In this document: positions 22,217-31,660 of the stretch, piece after piece
Numbering within the stretch: position 1 is the stretch's first letter
How the letters are laid out: the number at the start of each line of letters is the position of its first letter
NCBI GenBank assembly: GCA_963971575.1
Contig: OZ020625.1
Coordinates: 13,927,646-13,991,645 of the forward strand
Origin: Liopterus haemorrhoidalis
Lineage: Eukaryota > Arthropoda > Insecta > Coleoptera > Dytiscidae
Direction: 5' to 3'
Length of the DNA: 64,000 nucleotides
Translations under genes and position numbers: made by a program
The notes under the pieces: model-generated
Told to the model about the DNA's origin: nothing
The model's input: the letters and a program-made list of their open reading frames with translations, nothing else
Database searches by the model: none

Positions 22217-22837
22217 AACCGGAACGAAATAAATTTGGGTTGGGCTCTCTGCGTACTAGGGTTTCTGGAAACTCGAGTTTTTAGGAGTCGGACTCGCCGA
22301 GTCCTAAAAACTCGTCGAGTCTAAATCTAAACTGAAATTAATAAGCGAAAATGTTTAATATTTTGTAGCCCAATAATGATTCTCATAGGTGAAGTTTTTG
22401 TAACAAAAAATAAAATACAAAATTTGTTAAAAATTTTGTTAAAAAGTTGAATTTAATAAGTTGATAACGTTCAAGTGGTTTAAACAAATGTACACCAATT
22501 TGATTAGCGAAGATTTGATTTGATTAGTGAAGATGAGTCTCCGTTAATTGCCGTAGCAATGTGTATAATTCAAAACAATAAATAAAACATAAATCTAGAA
22601 ATTTATCAAAACATTTCTAGAAAGCACCTTTGGAATTTACTGCTTTATACTTAATTTTAAAAACGTCGGACGGCGGACCTTACACTTTCAATAATAAAGT
22701 CAGTAATACTGAGTCAATAATAATGACACTACTAGTATTTTTGCCAGTTGCAAAAAATTACCTTACACTATCATTATTACTGACAGTATTTTACTCAGTA
22801 ACCAGTAGAAGTTATCTGGAGAACATCAAACAAGTGA

Positions 22838-23240
22838 ATATTATTATTATGAAGAGTAATAAGCAAAAAGCCTGCTTGGCTTTAGTGTTGTATTTTGGTA
22901 CAAAACGATTCGTAAATTCGTAAATCGAGGACGATGGATGAAGGAGTGGCTTAAAAAACGTGCAGAATATACTCATATTAATTTATTAATGGCGGGTTGC
23001 TAACGTAAGAGTTTTCTCTAACTCAAGTTAAAATCATTTGTTTTTTTATGCTACAACATACAACAACAAATGATTTTAACTCGAGTTAGAGAAAACTCTT
23101 ACTTTAGCAACCCGCCATAAAACAAATTCTTTTCACCGATCCAAATAACTACCATAATTAGTTTCGGATGGATGCGGACACCTATAGGGGAAGTATTTTA
23201 AGATCGCAGCGCTATTGTGGCATACTTGGAACCTTCAATA
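22838..23240 (+). pseudogene. HARBI1-like transposase N-terminal relic
   Basis: MKSNKQKACLALVLYFGTKR at 22849, then DDGWMKEWLKKRAEYTHINL at about 22930-22985, typical of the RxWVxxWLxxRxxxxHxNLL start of Harbinger transposases. A 128-bp MITE interrupts at 22990. Removing it and one duplicate TAA restores the frame: INLLKQILFTDPNNYHN, a stop, then FRMDADTYRG, like the F-RM-xxTF motif. The catalytic domain is missing. Confidence 0.75.
22990..23117. mobile_element. 128-bp palindromic MITE, duplication TAA
   Basis: Ends TGGCGGGTTGCTAACGTAAG and its near complement, pairing over almost the entire length (arms of about 58 bp). TAA flanks both sides (22987-22989 and 23118-23120), the Harbinger target type. 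The interrupted reading frame of the host transposase proves the exact insertion size. Confidence 0.93.
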
Positions 23241-23484
23241 TAGACATTCGTTACATATAAACAACGTGAATTTTAATGTTTACTGGTGGTTTTTGTAATT
23301 TTGCTACAATATTAATACTTGTTTTTATGCAATTATATTTTTATGCAAACATTTTTTATAAAAAAAGTGCGATAGAATGTCTATTTCTCTAGTTCCTAAA
23401 ATCCCACCAGATGTCATATCGCTTAGCAATTTTTCCCTATAACTCTCTTAAGAATTTGGTAGCACCCCATCTAACTACCTAAGT

Positions 23485-23888
23485 TAAATTCTGTGGCTCA
23501 GTAAGGTTAAGTGGACGTTCAGTGTAACCAGGAAATTTTAGTGCATAAAATACCCAGGATGTTAGACTGTAAACATCGTCGGCACTTGCTCCTGATCGTT
23601 TAGAAGATTCGATTTTCTTCAACTCTTTCCTGTAATTAGAGCGCAAAGTTTTTAATTTTTTTCGAATGTCATCTTTTTTGCATTTGACCTTATTTTTTTA
23701 TACACTTCTAACAAATTTAAAAGTCCTTCATTCCGCTTCACTTTGTTCATGTAGTCAGGCCGACGAGCATCCCAGAGCTGTGGCATTGACTCGTGCGTTT
23801 CAATAAAGGTTTGTAGCAGCAGACGTTCTGACGTTTTAACTTCAATTTCATCAACATCGTGTATAGTAAAATCATCTATTAAATCCAT
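23485..23888 (-). pseudogene. MADF (Myb/SANT-like) protein of the Harbinger element
   Basis: Starts MDLIDDFTIHDVDEIEVKTS at 23888. ERLLLQTFIETHESMPQLWD and DYMNKVKRNEGLLNLLEVYK form the first two thirds of a MADF domain (xFIxxxxxxPxLWDxxxxxYxNKxKRxxA). After a frameshift near 23660, RKKLKTLRSNYRKELKKIES finishes the domain and SKRSGASADDVYSLTSWVFY follows, the usual linker. In active Harbinger elements this second protein helps import and DNA binding of the transposase. Decayed but close to intact. Confidence 0.85.
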
Positions 23889-24255
23889 TGATTACGATAC
23901 TAACTATTACTAACTTGACACGAGACAAACAACAGCTAAAAACTAAAAACTGAAGATCAATACTGGCAGTAATACTGATACAGTGCGAATGGCTATCAGT
24001 AAAACTGACAGTTCCCCCCACTACCTACGATACTGAAGGCTGTATTTCAAGAAATCTAGATTTCGTCAGTTCATTCCATCATTCCATCAGTACTTGCATT
24101 AGGTCGTCAATATAACTGTCATTATTTTTTAATACTGGCATTATTATTGATAGTGTAAGGTCCGCTTTAGAGTCGAGTCCCGAGTCCGAGTAATTACCCA
24201 AATATTCGACTAGTCCGAGTCCAGTCGAGTCGAGTCCAGAAACCATACTGCGTAC

Positions 24256-25093
24256 CACAGATTACCAAGAGGAGATGCGAAACCTACAAGTTATTTTCTG
24301 TGCTTTTGTGGCAAAGTGGCGCCTCTTTTTTTTCGCCCAGGAACTATTCGATTTAAAATTTACCGCCTGGTTATTTGAAGGTTACTTCTTTATTTTTAAG
24401 GCAGAAAAATGTTTATTAATGAAACATGATAATAATATAAAAGCAAGTTTTATTTTAAATAATATACACATATTTTAAATACAAAGTTCAGTTTTTTAGT
24501 ATATATTTTAAATACAAAGAAGTTTGTTCAATCACAAATGAACGAATCATCAATCAACTTATTTATATATTTCTTTCTCATTCATGCAAGACATGTACGA
24601 GACAGAAATACATAAATAAGATGATTGTTGCTTCATTTATTTGTGATTACTACGTGGAAACTACTACAGTTCTTCGATTATTCTTCATACACATTCTTAT
24701 AAAGCAAGCAGAAGAGTGGAAACACAGAACATTGAAATAATTGAAAAACAACACAGAACACGGAACATTGGAACATAAAACATCGGAAATTACTTATAAT
24801 TTGTAGCACGTGGCACTGTACATGAATTAATTGATTTCCTTGTCAAAATTAACCACAAAACACCTTAAAATATGAACGTTAAAAAACAACGACATTTGTT
24901 TCACTATGATATGGAACTAATGTAGCATTTAGCGACATCTACTGTGGTTATTTGAAATTAAAACTGGTTACTAGCGCCATCTATTTTTTTATCCAGAAAC
25001 TATTCTCACGAGCACAACTCTCCCATTAAGCCTTCACCCCCCTGCTGCGTACATGTGGCGAGTCTAGCGGGTATTTTCTTCATTAACACTTAC
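24256..25093. other. Intronic stretch with a hairpin MITE-like repeat
   Basis: Probably intron 2 of the minus-strand host gene. 24526-24648 holds an imperfect palindrome starting CAATCACAAATGAACGAATC, perhaps a short MITE. CTGCGTAC occurs again at 25043-25050. No coding sequence is recognised. Confidence 0.3.
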
Positions 25094-25232
25094 CTTGTAA
25101 AACGGTGCATCACTAGGTGAAGTTGGCTGCTTACGTTTTCGTAGCCTCCTAACTGTAGCAGGTACCGTTGGAGTATCCTCTAAAATTACTAATTTTCCCT
25201 CTGCTACTAATTCACGGATTTTCATTTTTACT
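25094..25232 (-). CDS. First coding exon of the unknown host gene
   Basis: The exon lies between an acceptor (AATTTTTTTCCAG, cut before 25232) and a donor (AAG/GTAAGT at 25094/25093). From ATG at 25225 it encodes 44 residues, MKIRELVAEGKLVILEDTPT, followed by a basic stretch RRLRKRKQ and PSDAPFYK. It ends in phase 0 and joins the phase-0 exon at 8652 to give ...APFYK/RRRVIS. The basic cluster across the joint could be a nuclear localisation signal. I chose this ATG because the frame upstream could continue only one codon in the exon; an upstream coding exon is not excluded. No family recognised. Confidence 0.6.
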
Positions 25233-25652
25233 CTGGAAAAAAATTATATTTAAACTATTAGACGATATTTTTACATGCAAAATTATAAAATAGTATTTAA
25301 TTTAACAAGTAAATAATGCAAGCTATATTACACGAGGATAAAGTTTACCCTAGCTTACGGCTAGGGTTGTAATCATCCGAATATACAATAATATATCCAT
25401 TATATGCGAGTGAAACACAATATTTTATCTACAACTATATAGTTTTATCTTCAGAAAATTTTATTTAAAAACAAAGTAATTCTGAGCGTTCATTGTAAAA
25501 CTTCAGAACTGACGTCGTCAAGATGGCTACCGAACTATCAGCTGATTGTAATCTACAACATTTTTTAAGATACTATTATTTACTGTTTAATTCTAGTTAT
25601 AAATAGACTGTGTGAGGCACCTGTGAACATCGTTGATAGCGTTTTAACTAAC
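25233..25652. other. Unassigned intronic stretch
   Basis: AT-rich, no recognised repeat or gene. It contains TGAGCGTTCATTGTAAAAC, related to AATGAACGCTCAGAACTC at 59279-59297 in inverse orientation, so an old dispersed repeat may be present. Confidence 0.2.
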
Positions 25653-25654
25653 TA

Positions 25655-26433
25655 TACTCTATCTCTGAAAGACTGATAGTAATAAATCATTTTGACAGGC
25701 AGTTACCAGTGGCGTGCACATTTTAATCACGTTTTAATTGGTTTTGTGTATTTCTATATTACTATTTATCATTTTATTAAACGCACGCCTGTGACCATAT
25801 TTATCATACCATTAACCCTTTAACTGCGGGTATATTTCTAAAAAGCTAGTCTGTGGAACGCAAAAAAATTGAACTCAATAAAATTTTCTTTTTATAAAAC
25901 AATAAAAAAAATAAACAATAAAAACTAACAAAAAAATAAATAAATAAATTTTAAATATATATATATTTTTTTAATACATTTTTTTATAAATAAACAATAA
26001 TAAATTACGTGTTTATATGCTTACTGCGGTTCTAAATGACATCCCACGTTCATATCTTATAATAACAAATACCATCGTCAATAGGCGACACTCGCTCCCA
26101 GTTTAATGTATTAGATCGCTTATTGACGATACCCGTACCTCACGAAAGTTTTGTTGCGTCGTCTATTGACGATACCCGTAGTTAAAGGGTTAAACACACC
26201 CCTGTGACCATATTTTTCCTCAAGATTTTAGGGTCCAATTTTTATGGTCTATTGTGTTTAACCCTAATTCGTATTCCCATATAATATGTGCGGCACACTC
26301 GGTTATTTTTAACAATATTTCGTTTCGAACTATTCATATTTTGTCGCTTTTGTTTTACCGCTTCTGTGTGATAATACAATAACTTTTTACAAATAATAAA
26401 TTTTATTACTATCAGTCTTTCGGAGATAGAGTA
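25655..26433. mobile_element. TA-target MITE, family V, copy 1
   Basis: Ends TACTCTATCTCTGAAAGACT and its complement near 26415-26433, with TA on both sides. A 405-bp copy in the opposite orientation is at 29955-30357. The extra length here is a piggyBac-type MITE at 25816-26189. Confidence 0.85.
25816..26189. mobile_element. piggyBac-type MITE, duplication TTAA
   Basis: 374 bp, ends CCCTTTAACTGCGGGTAT and ATACCCGTAGTTAAAGGG, flanked by TTAA (25812-25815 and 26190-26193). CCC ends with a TTAA target define the piggyBac superfamily. The sister MITE at 29955-30357 shows the empty site (ATCATTGAACACACC on its reverse strand). No transposase inside. Confidence 0.95.
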
Positions 26434-26599
26434 TAACTAAAAAAACTTGCCGTGCATAAAATATTTATTATTGGCGGATGAGCACGCATGCGCGCACCAT
26501 TATACGCGGCGTGCAATATAAGCAGCTTTATGTATCTAGAGTTGGGCACAGTGCATTTATTATTTAATGTTCGTATATTGATTACTTTACAGGGTATCA

Positions 26600-28343
26600 T
26601 CGTACATATATAATTAGCTAGTGTGTTAGTGATCTGGGTAACACTGTGACGTCATTGTTCCTAAGGTTCTCGTGATTGGCTGACTAGGGACTCTTCAGGT
26701 CTCTGGATTGACAGGTATTTTGCAGATTTGTTCACTAAGAATCTACGAATATAATTACATATAGAAATGTGTAGGATTTCGTAGGCATAAACAAGAAACT
26801 CTAGATACTCCTATATCCTTTGACTGATATCAACAATATTTTGCAGTTTTATTCTGTAAGAAACTGCGAATAAAATAACATATAGAAAGGTCTAGGGTTT
26901 CGTAGGCATAAACAAGAAACTCTAGACACTCCTTTATCCTATGATCGATATGAAAAATATTTTGCAGATTTATTTTCTAAGAATCTGCGGATAAAATATC
27001 ATACAGAAATTTCTAGGATTTCGTAGGCATAAACAAGAAACTCTAAACACTCCTATATCCTTTAAATTATGTGATATGATTAAATTTATATGATTTATTC
27101 TCTAAGAATCTGCGGATAAAACAACCTATATAAATGTCTAGAGTTCCGTAGGTATAAACAAGAAACTGTAGACACTTCTATATCCTTTGATTGATATGAA
27201 AAATATTTTGTAGATTTATTATTTAAAAATCTGCGGAAAAAACAACTTATAGAAATGTCTAGGTTTTCGTGGGCATAAACAAGAAACCCTAAGATACTCC
27301 TATATCCTTTGACCGATATGAACAGTATTTTGCAGATTTATTCTCTAAGTATCTAAAAATATAATTACATACAGAAATGTCTAGGGTTTCCTAGGCATTA
27401 CCAAGAAATTCTAGATAATCCTATATCCTTTGATCGATATAAACAATATTTTGGAGATTTATTTTCTAGGAATCTACGAATATAATTACATACATAAATG
27501 TCTAGGGTTTCGTAGGCATAAACAAGAGACTCCTAAATCCTTTAATCGATATGAACAATATTTTGCAGATTTATTCTCTAAGAATCTACGAATATAATTA
27601 TATATAGAAATGTCTAGAGTTTCGTAGGCATAAACAAGAAACTCTAGATACTCCTATATGCTTTAGCCGATATGAACAATATTTTGCAGATTTATTCTCT
27701 AAGAAACTGCGGATAAAATTACATATAGAAATGTTTAGCGTTTCGTAAGCATAAACGAGAAACTTTTGACACTCCTGTATCCTTTAACCGATATAAACAA
27801 TATTTTGCACATTTGTTTTCTAATAATTTACGAATATAATTATATATAGAAATATCTAGGGTTTCGTAGGCATAAAAAAGAAATTTTAGACACTGTTATA
27901 TCCTTTGCAATGACATTGACATGAACAATATTTTGCTGATTTATTCTCTAAGAATCTACCAATATAATTACATACAGAAATGTCTAGGGTTTCGAAGGCA
28001 TAAATAAACGTCTCAAATTATTTTTAGTTTTAACAATAGAAATGTAATGTACTGAGTAAAAATGAAGCGTTTTAATCATAAATGTTTATGAATAACTGTA
28101 TGAATATTAGCAAGTGTCTGTATGTAGTGTCGGTAACATTATGAGGTGAATTTTTCCTAAGGTACTCGTGATTGGCTAACTGGGGACACCCTGTCTCTTG
28201 ATTGGCTAACTGGTGATATCCTGTCCCGTGATTAGCTGACCGGCGACGAAATTAACATACGTTAAAAATAAAACCAAATACATATATAAACAATTGAAAT
28301 TTTTATATTATAAATCCGTCATTGTTGACGGGTAAAAACCTAG
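26600..28343 (+). mobile_element. Complete non-autonomous Helitron carrying a satellite array
   Basis: The 5' end is TCGTACATATATAATTAG, preceded by A at 26599. The 3' end is CTAG at 28340-28343, followed by T. A perfect 6-bp stem hairpin CCGTCA-TTGT-TGACGG at 28317-28332 sits 7 bp before it. TC start, hairpin, CTAG end and A/T target are canonical for Helitrons. The middle is a tandem array of about 120-bp units; a CGTGATTGGCTAACTGG block recurs near the 3' end. A second, heavily interrupted copy spans 50220-59105. Confidence 0.9.
26702..28010 (+). repeat. Satellite array, unit about 120 bp, about 11 units
   Basis: Unit marked by TTTCGTAGGCATAAACAAGA and by TTTTGCAGATTTATTCTCTA. Units differ by 10-20 percent by eye and some have short deletions. 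The same unit appears at 28855-29120, 49200-49640 (inverse), 51732-52829, 57323-57742 and 58696-58740. Confidence 0.93.
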
Positions 28344-28345
28344 TA

Positions 28346-28675
28346 TAGTGCGTTCGAAGGTGAGTTTGCAGTATAGCTCTTATGGCAAATGGGAGCGGTG
28401 TTGCCAAATGTTGTAAAAATCTCAAATGTGTCAATTATAATAATATGAAAAACTCGTATGATTTACAAAAATCAACTTTTATAAAACTGAAAATAACACT
28501 CAACAAAAACAAATGTCCATTTGTAGAATACTGCGTCTTCACAGATTAGCGCGTTTTAGAGCTGGCAACGTCGACAAGCAAGAAAAGGATAGTGTCATTG
28601 TGTAAACCCATTAGAGAGTATGAAAAAGAACTACTCCATATGCCCTGTACTGCAAACTCACCTTTGAACGCACTA
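28346..28675. mobile_element. TA-target MITE at the Helitron 3' terminus
   Basis: Ends TAGTGCGTTCGAAGGTGAG and its complement near 28657-28675, with TA on both sides. It inserted directly next to the CTAG end of the preceding Helitron. 330 bp, no coding capacity. Confidence 0.9.
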
Positions 28676-28854
28676 TATAATATAATAAGCCAGTTCCACC
28701 GTTCCACAATTCCAGCGTTCTTTCCGAAACGGATCGTCTAACCTCGGAACAGATCGCCTAACCTCGGTTTTTTTCGAAGACTAGAGTGTTTAATATTAAT
28801 TAAGGTAAGCATCTTTTACTTATTTTCTAGATTTAAGATTAATATAATGAAAAA

Positions 28855-29120
28855 TTCTTGACACCCTATATGCTTTGACCGATATTAACAATATTTTGCA
28901 GATTTATTCTGTAAGAATCTACAAATATAATTACATACAGAAATGTCTAGAGTTGCGTAGGCATAAATGAAAAATTCTTGACACTCCTATATGCTTTGAC
29001 CGATATTAACAATATTTTGCATATTTATTTTGTAAGAATCTACGAATTTAATTACATATAGAAATGTCTAGGGTTTCGTAGGCATAAACAAGTAACTCTA
29101 GACACTCCTATAGTACAACA
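28855..29120 (+). repeat. Free satellite units (two)
   Basis: Two units of the Helitron satellite, in forward orientation, not enclosed by visible Helitron ends. The right side fuses with a 65-bp duplicated junction segment at 29088-29216 that joins the satellite to repeat X. Confidence 0.85.
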
Positions 29121-29216
29121 GGAATTTTTGATCAGATGTTTTCGGATGTATTAATAAACAAGTAACTCTAGACACTCCTATAGTACAACAGGAATTTTTG
29201 ATCAGATGTTTTCGGA
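29088..29216 (+). repeat. 65-bp tandem duplication at a satellite/X junction
   Basis: The segment ACAAGTAACTCTAGACACTC through GATCAGATGTTTTCGGA occurs twice in a row, separated by a few bases. Each copy contains the joint between a satellite unit and the X sequence, so the duplication happened after X and satellite were joined. Confidence 0.9.
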
Positions 29217-29640
29217 AAATATCCCATTTTTTGTGTTTTTTGCTTGACCACGTAAAATATTTAATAACTTATCTAAGACATTGAACCAGCATGCTTTGAT
29301 AGTGTAATGGCTAGCATGTTCGCGTTCTAATTTGCAAACTAAGTTGCGCTCCGCTCTCCAGGCAATCTTATTTTTGCTGTTTTTCTTTTGCATTTTTATT
29401 TTGTTTAAATTATTTTTTCAAAATTCAATTATATTTGGGCAAATGTTGCATTTAATTTTTAAAAGCGTACATTTAATAACCAGTGGAAATTGTTGAAATT
29501 GATTACACGAAATCAGAGGGGCGAGGTTATGACTTAAAACACCCAATGGAAGCGCAATTTTCAAAATGAACCTTGTTATATAAAAAAAAAAATTCTGCAC
29601 ATATTTAGGAACCTAAATAATGGTATTAGGCATTATTTAT
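29120..29640 (-). mobile_element. Repeat X copy, partial, reverse
   Basis: Matches the middle of X: GATAGTGTAATGGCTAGCAT tRNA-like segment at 29298-29365, GGCAAATGTTGCATTTAATT, ACGAAATCAGAGGGGC and AACCTAAATAATGGTATTAG. The helicase tail and the GACAGACA end are missing. Confidence 0.8.
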
Positions 29641-29862
29641 TCAAAATAACACTAAAATTTACTTAAGCTAACCCTTAAAATACATTTTTTATTTATATAA
29701 TCAAAAGAGCACTAAATTTGACTTTATCTAACCCTTAAAATACAATTTTTTTATTTATTCTAATTAGCACCAAAATGTACTTGATCAAACCATTAAAATA
29801 TGTTTTTCAAAAGAAGACGCAAATTTACTTAATCCAACTCGTAAAATTATTTTTTTAAATTT
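29640..29862. repeat. Diverged tandem repeat, unit about 65-70 bp
   Basis: Four units built round AGCACTAAATTTGACTTTA and TAACCCTTAAAATACA, increasingly degraded towards the right. No gene. Confidence 0.7.
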
Positions 29863-29896
29863 TAAACAAAGAGGACTCTAGCTCTTATAATTATGG

Positions 29897-30492
29897 TCTC
29901 AGTTGTCAAAAGCCCCAGTTGTGAACGGCGCGATTTGTTAATGGCCCGAATTGCTATATTCTATCTCAGAAAGACTGATAGTAATAAAATTTATTATTTG
30001 TAAAAAGTTATTGTTTTTTCACACAGAAGCGGCAAAACAAAAGCGACAAAATATGAATAGTTTGAAACGAAATATTATTAAAAACAACCGCGTGTGCCGC
30101 ACATATTATATGGGAATACGAACTAGGGTTAAACACAATAGACCATAAAAATTTGACTCTAAAATTTTGAGGAAAAATATGGTCACAGCGGTGTGTTCAA
30201 TGATATGATAAATATGGTCACAGGCGTGCGTTTAATAAAATGATAAATAGTAATATAGAAATACACAAAACCAATTTAAACGTGTTTAAAATGTGCACGC
30301 CACTGGTAACTGCCTGACAAAATGATTTATTACTATCAGTCTTTCTTAGATAGAGTCAAATAGTCCCAATTGTGAAAAGCCCCAATTGTGAACGGCCCGA
30401 ATTGTCCATCGCCCCAGTTGTTAATGGCCCCAGTTGTGAAAAGCCCTAATTGTGAACGGCCCGAATTGTCTTACGGCCCCAGTTGTCTGGTT
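29897..30492. repeat. 16-bp minisatellite split by a MITE
   Basis: About three units at 29897-29952 and eight at 30358-30492 of a 16-bp repeat such as AATTGTGAACGGCCCG or AGTTGTGAAAAGCCCC. Units alternate in a two-unit pattern. A family V MITE (29955-30357) was inserted inside the array. Confidence 0.9.
29955..30357. mobile_element. TA-target MITE, family V, copy 2
   Basis: About 405 bp; ends ATTCTATCTCAGAAAGACTG and its complement. Reverse orientation relative to the copy at 25655. It lacks the piggyBac-type insertion and so gives the empty site. Confidence 0.85.
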
Positions 30493-30707
30493 TACCACAG
30501 AATAACAAATTGTTGTAATGCGTGGTTCAATTTTTTTAACTTCGACCTTGAGGTTAATTTTTAACTTTTTAAGATATAGAATAGACCCGAATATGTGTTT
30601 ATGTGCTGGACTACACATTTATGTCAGGAAAAAAGCTATAAATTCGTCTTCGCTTAGAATTCCCACTACTAATTTAACCAGTAGATTTTACACCCTGTTA
30701 CGATATA
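30493..30707. other. Unassigned, probably X-related flank
   Basis: No gene. It precedes a pogo-like MITE; the sequence after that MITE (31265-31392) belongs to repeat X. Confidence 0.2.
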
Positions 30708-30709
30708 TA

Positions 30710-31264
30710 CAGTCGATTCCGCTTAATTGGGACACATCGGGACTTAGGCATTTTGGCCCAATTAAGCGGCTGCCCCAATTAAGCGAATTTCACATAAAAT
30801 TAAACTATGTATATTTTTCTTTCAATAATTTTATTTTATAAACTCTTGGACAAAACTATAAATTACATATAATCAAAAAATATAAACTTTTAAGAAAAAA
30901 TAATAATAAATTCCAAAATAAAATAATAAATAGGTACATACAATTTAATTCAATGCAAAAATGCGGCAAGTGTAGTCTGTCTTTTGTTTTTGTAACATTT
31001 CACTTCTACAATATCAGCACAGGTCCTTTATTTCCTTCCTGCATAAAATAACGCTGTAATATTAAATTCTTTGTACATTTTCTTGAGAATATGTGTAACA
31101 TAATATGTACTGTGATCTTAACTGTCCCAATTAAGCGGAATGTTGTCCCAATTAAACATGTAAATTTACTGTTGGTTCCTTGGTTTGGTTTCTGTTCTTT
31201 GAGATTTGTCCCAAATAAGCGGCTGTCCCAATTAAGCGGTGGCCCAATTAAGCGGAATCGTCTG
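30710..31264. mobile_element. pogo/Tigger-like MITE with AATTAAGCGG repeats
   Basis: Ends CAGTCGATTCCGCTTAATTG and its complement ending CGTCTG, TA on both sides (30708-30709, 31265-31266). The motif CCCAATTAAGCGG occurs at least seven times, clustered at the two ends, consistent with subterminal binding sites. No transposase. pogo assignment rests on the TA target and CAG start and is tentative. Confidence 0.75.
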
Positions 31265-31392
31265 TATATTAAACTGTACATAATTCAAAAATTTCAGATT
31301 TTAACATCAACCCCTATGGCGGATTATAAAAGGTTTCTGTCACATCAAAGAGTTGTACAAACATCCCAAATTTCAACTTTTTATGTCTAGAC

Positions 31393-31535
31393 TAGTGGTT
31401 CCCAAACTTTTCAATTCCCGGCGCCCTTAATGTATCAGAATTTTTCTGCGGCGCCCCAAGTCAAAACATTATTCTAACTAACGCAATTGGAGAAATATTG
31501 GAATATTTCCGCGGTACACAGTTTGGGAATTGCTG
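31393..31535. mobile_element. hAT MITE, left boundary of the composite
   Basis: Ends TAGTGGTTCCCAAACT and AGTTTGGGAATTGCTG. Interior GGCGCCC and GCGGCGCCCCAAGTCAAAAC are shared with the right copy at 35305-35481; this copy lacks about 35 bp near the right end. Confidence 0.85.
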
Positions 31536-31660
31536 ATATAGATAAAAAGTAAGTATTAGTTTATAAAAAGGGGGCTGGCTAATATTTCATCGGCTCTGAG
31601 CCTTATTGTGGACTGTTTTTTTTTTTTGCTGCAAATGTCATAATTTTATACCTTAACTTA

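Larger units (their letters stand above)
17566..22252. mobile_element. TIR element, family B, copy 2, swollen by nested insertions
   Basis: Left end GCAGAGTGTCTAACTTAACC and right end near GGTTGGGCTCTCTGC correspond to copy 1 at 4987-6429. Shared body parts (17590-17860, 18400-18606, 21186-21232, 22217-22252) align with copy 1 in order, so everything between them is inserted: a foldback MITE (17871), a Harbinger with two nested hATs (18607), and a LINE 3' fragment (21233). Ends are more diverged than those of copy 1. Confidence 0.75.
22675..24163. mobile_element. PIF/Harbinger element with transposase and MADF gene relics
   Basis: Inverted ends GGACCTTACACTTTCAATAA and its complement near 24145-24163 pair over about 30 bp. 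The TCAATAATAA/CAGTA subterminal blocks recur. It carries the classic two-gene Harbinger layout: a HARBI1-type transposase start (+) and a MADF/Myb-like protein (-), convergently or divergently arranged. No TWA duplication was clear at its edges. Confidence 0.8.
22257..24247. mobile_element. hAT, duplication CTGCGTAC
   Basis: Ends TAGGGTTTCTGGA and TCCAGAAACCATA, with GAGTCGAGTCC-type subterminal repeats and exact duplication CTGCGTAC (22249-22256, 24248-24255). The left duplication lies within the last bases of the family B element, so this hAT jumped in after family B. It holds a Harbinger element. Confidence 0.93.

Noticed and set aside
29897..30492. Regular 16-bp repeats as a CRISPR array
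   Set aside because: No unique spacers between repeats, eukaryotic context, and the gap is a MITE.
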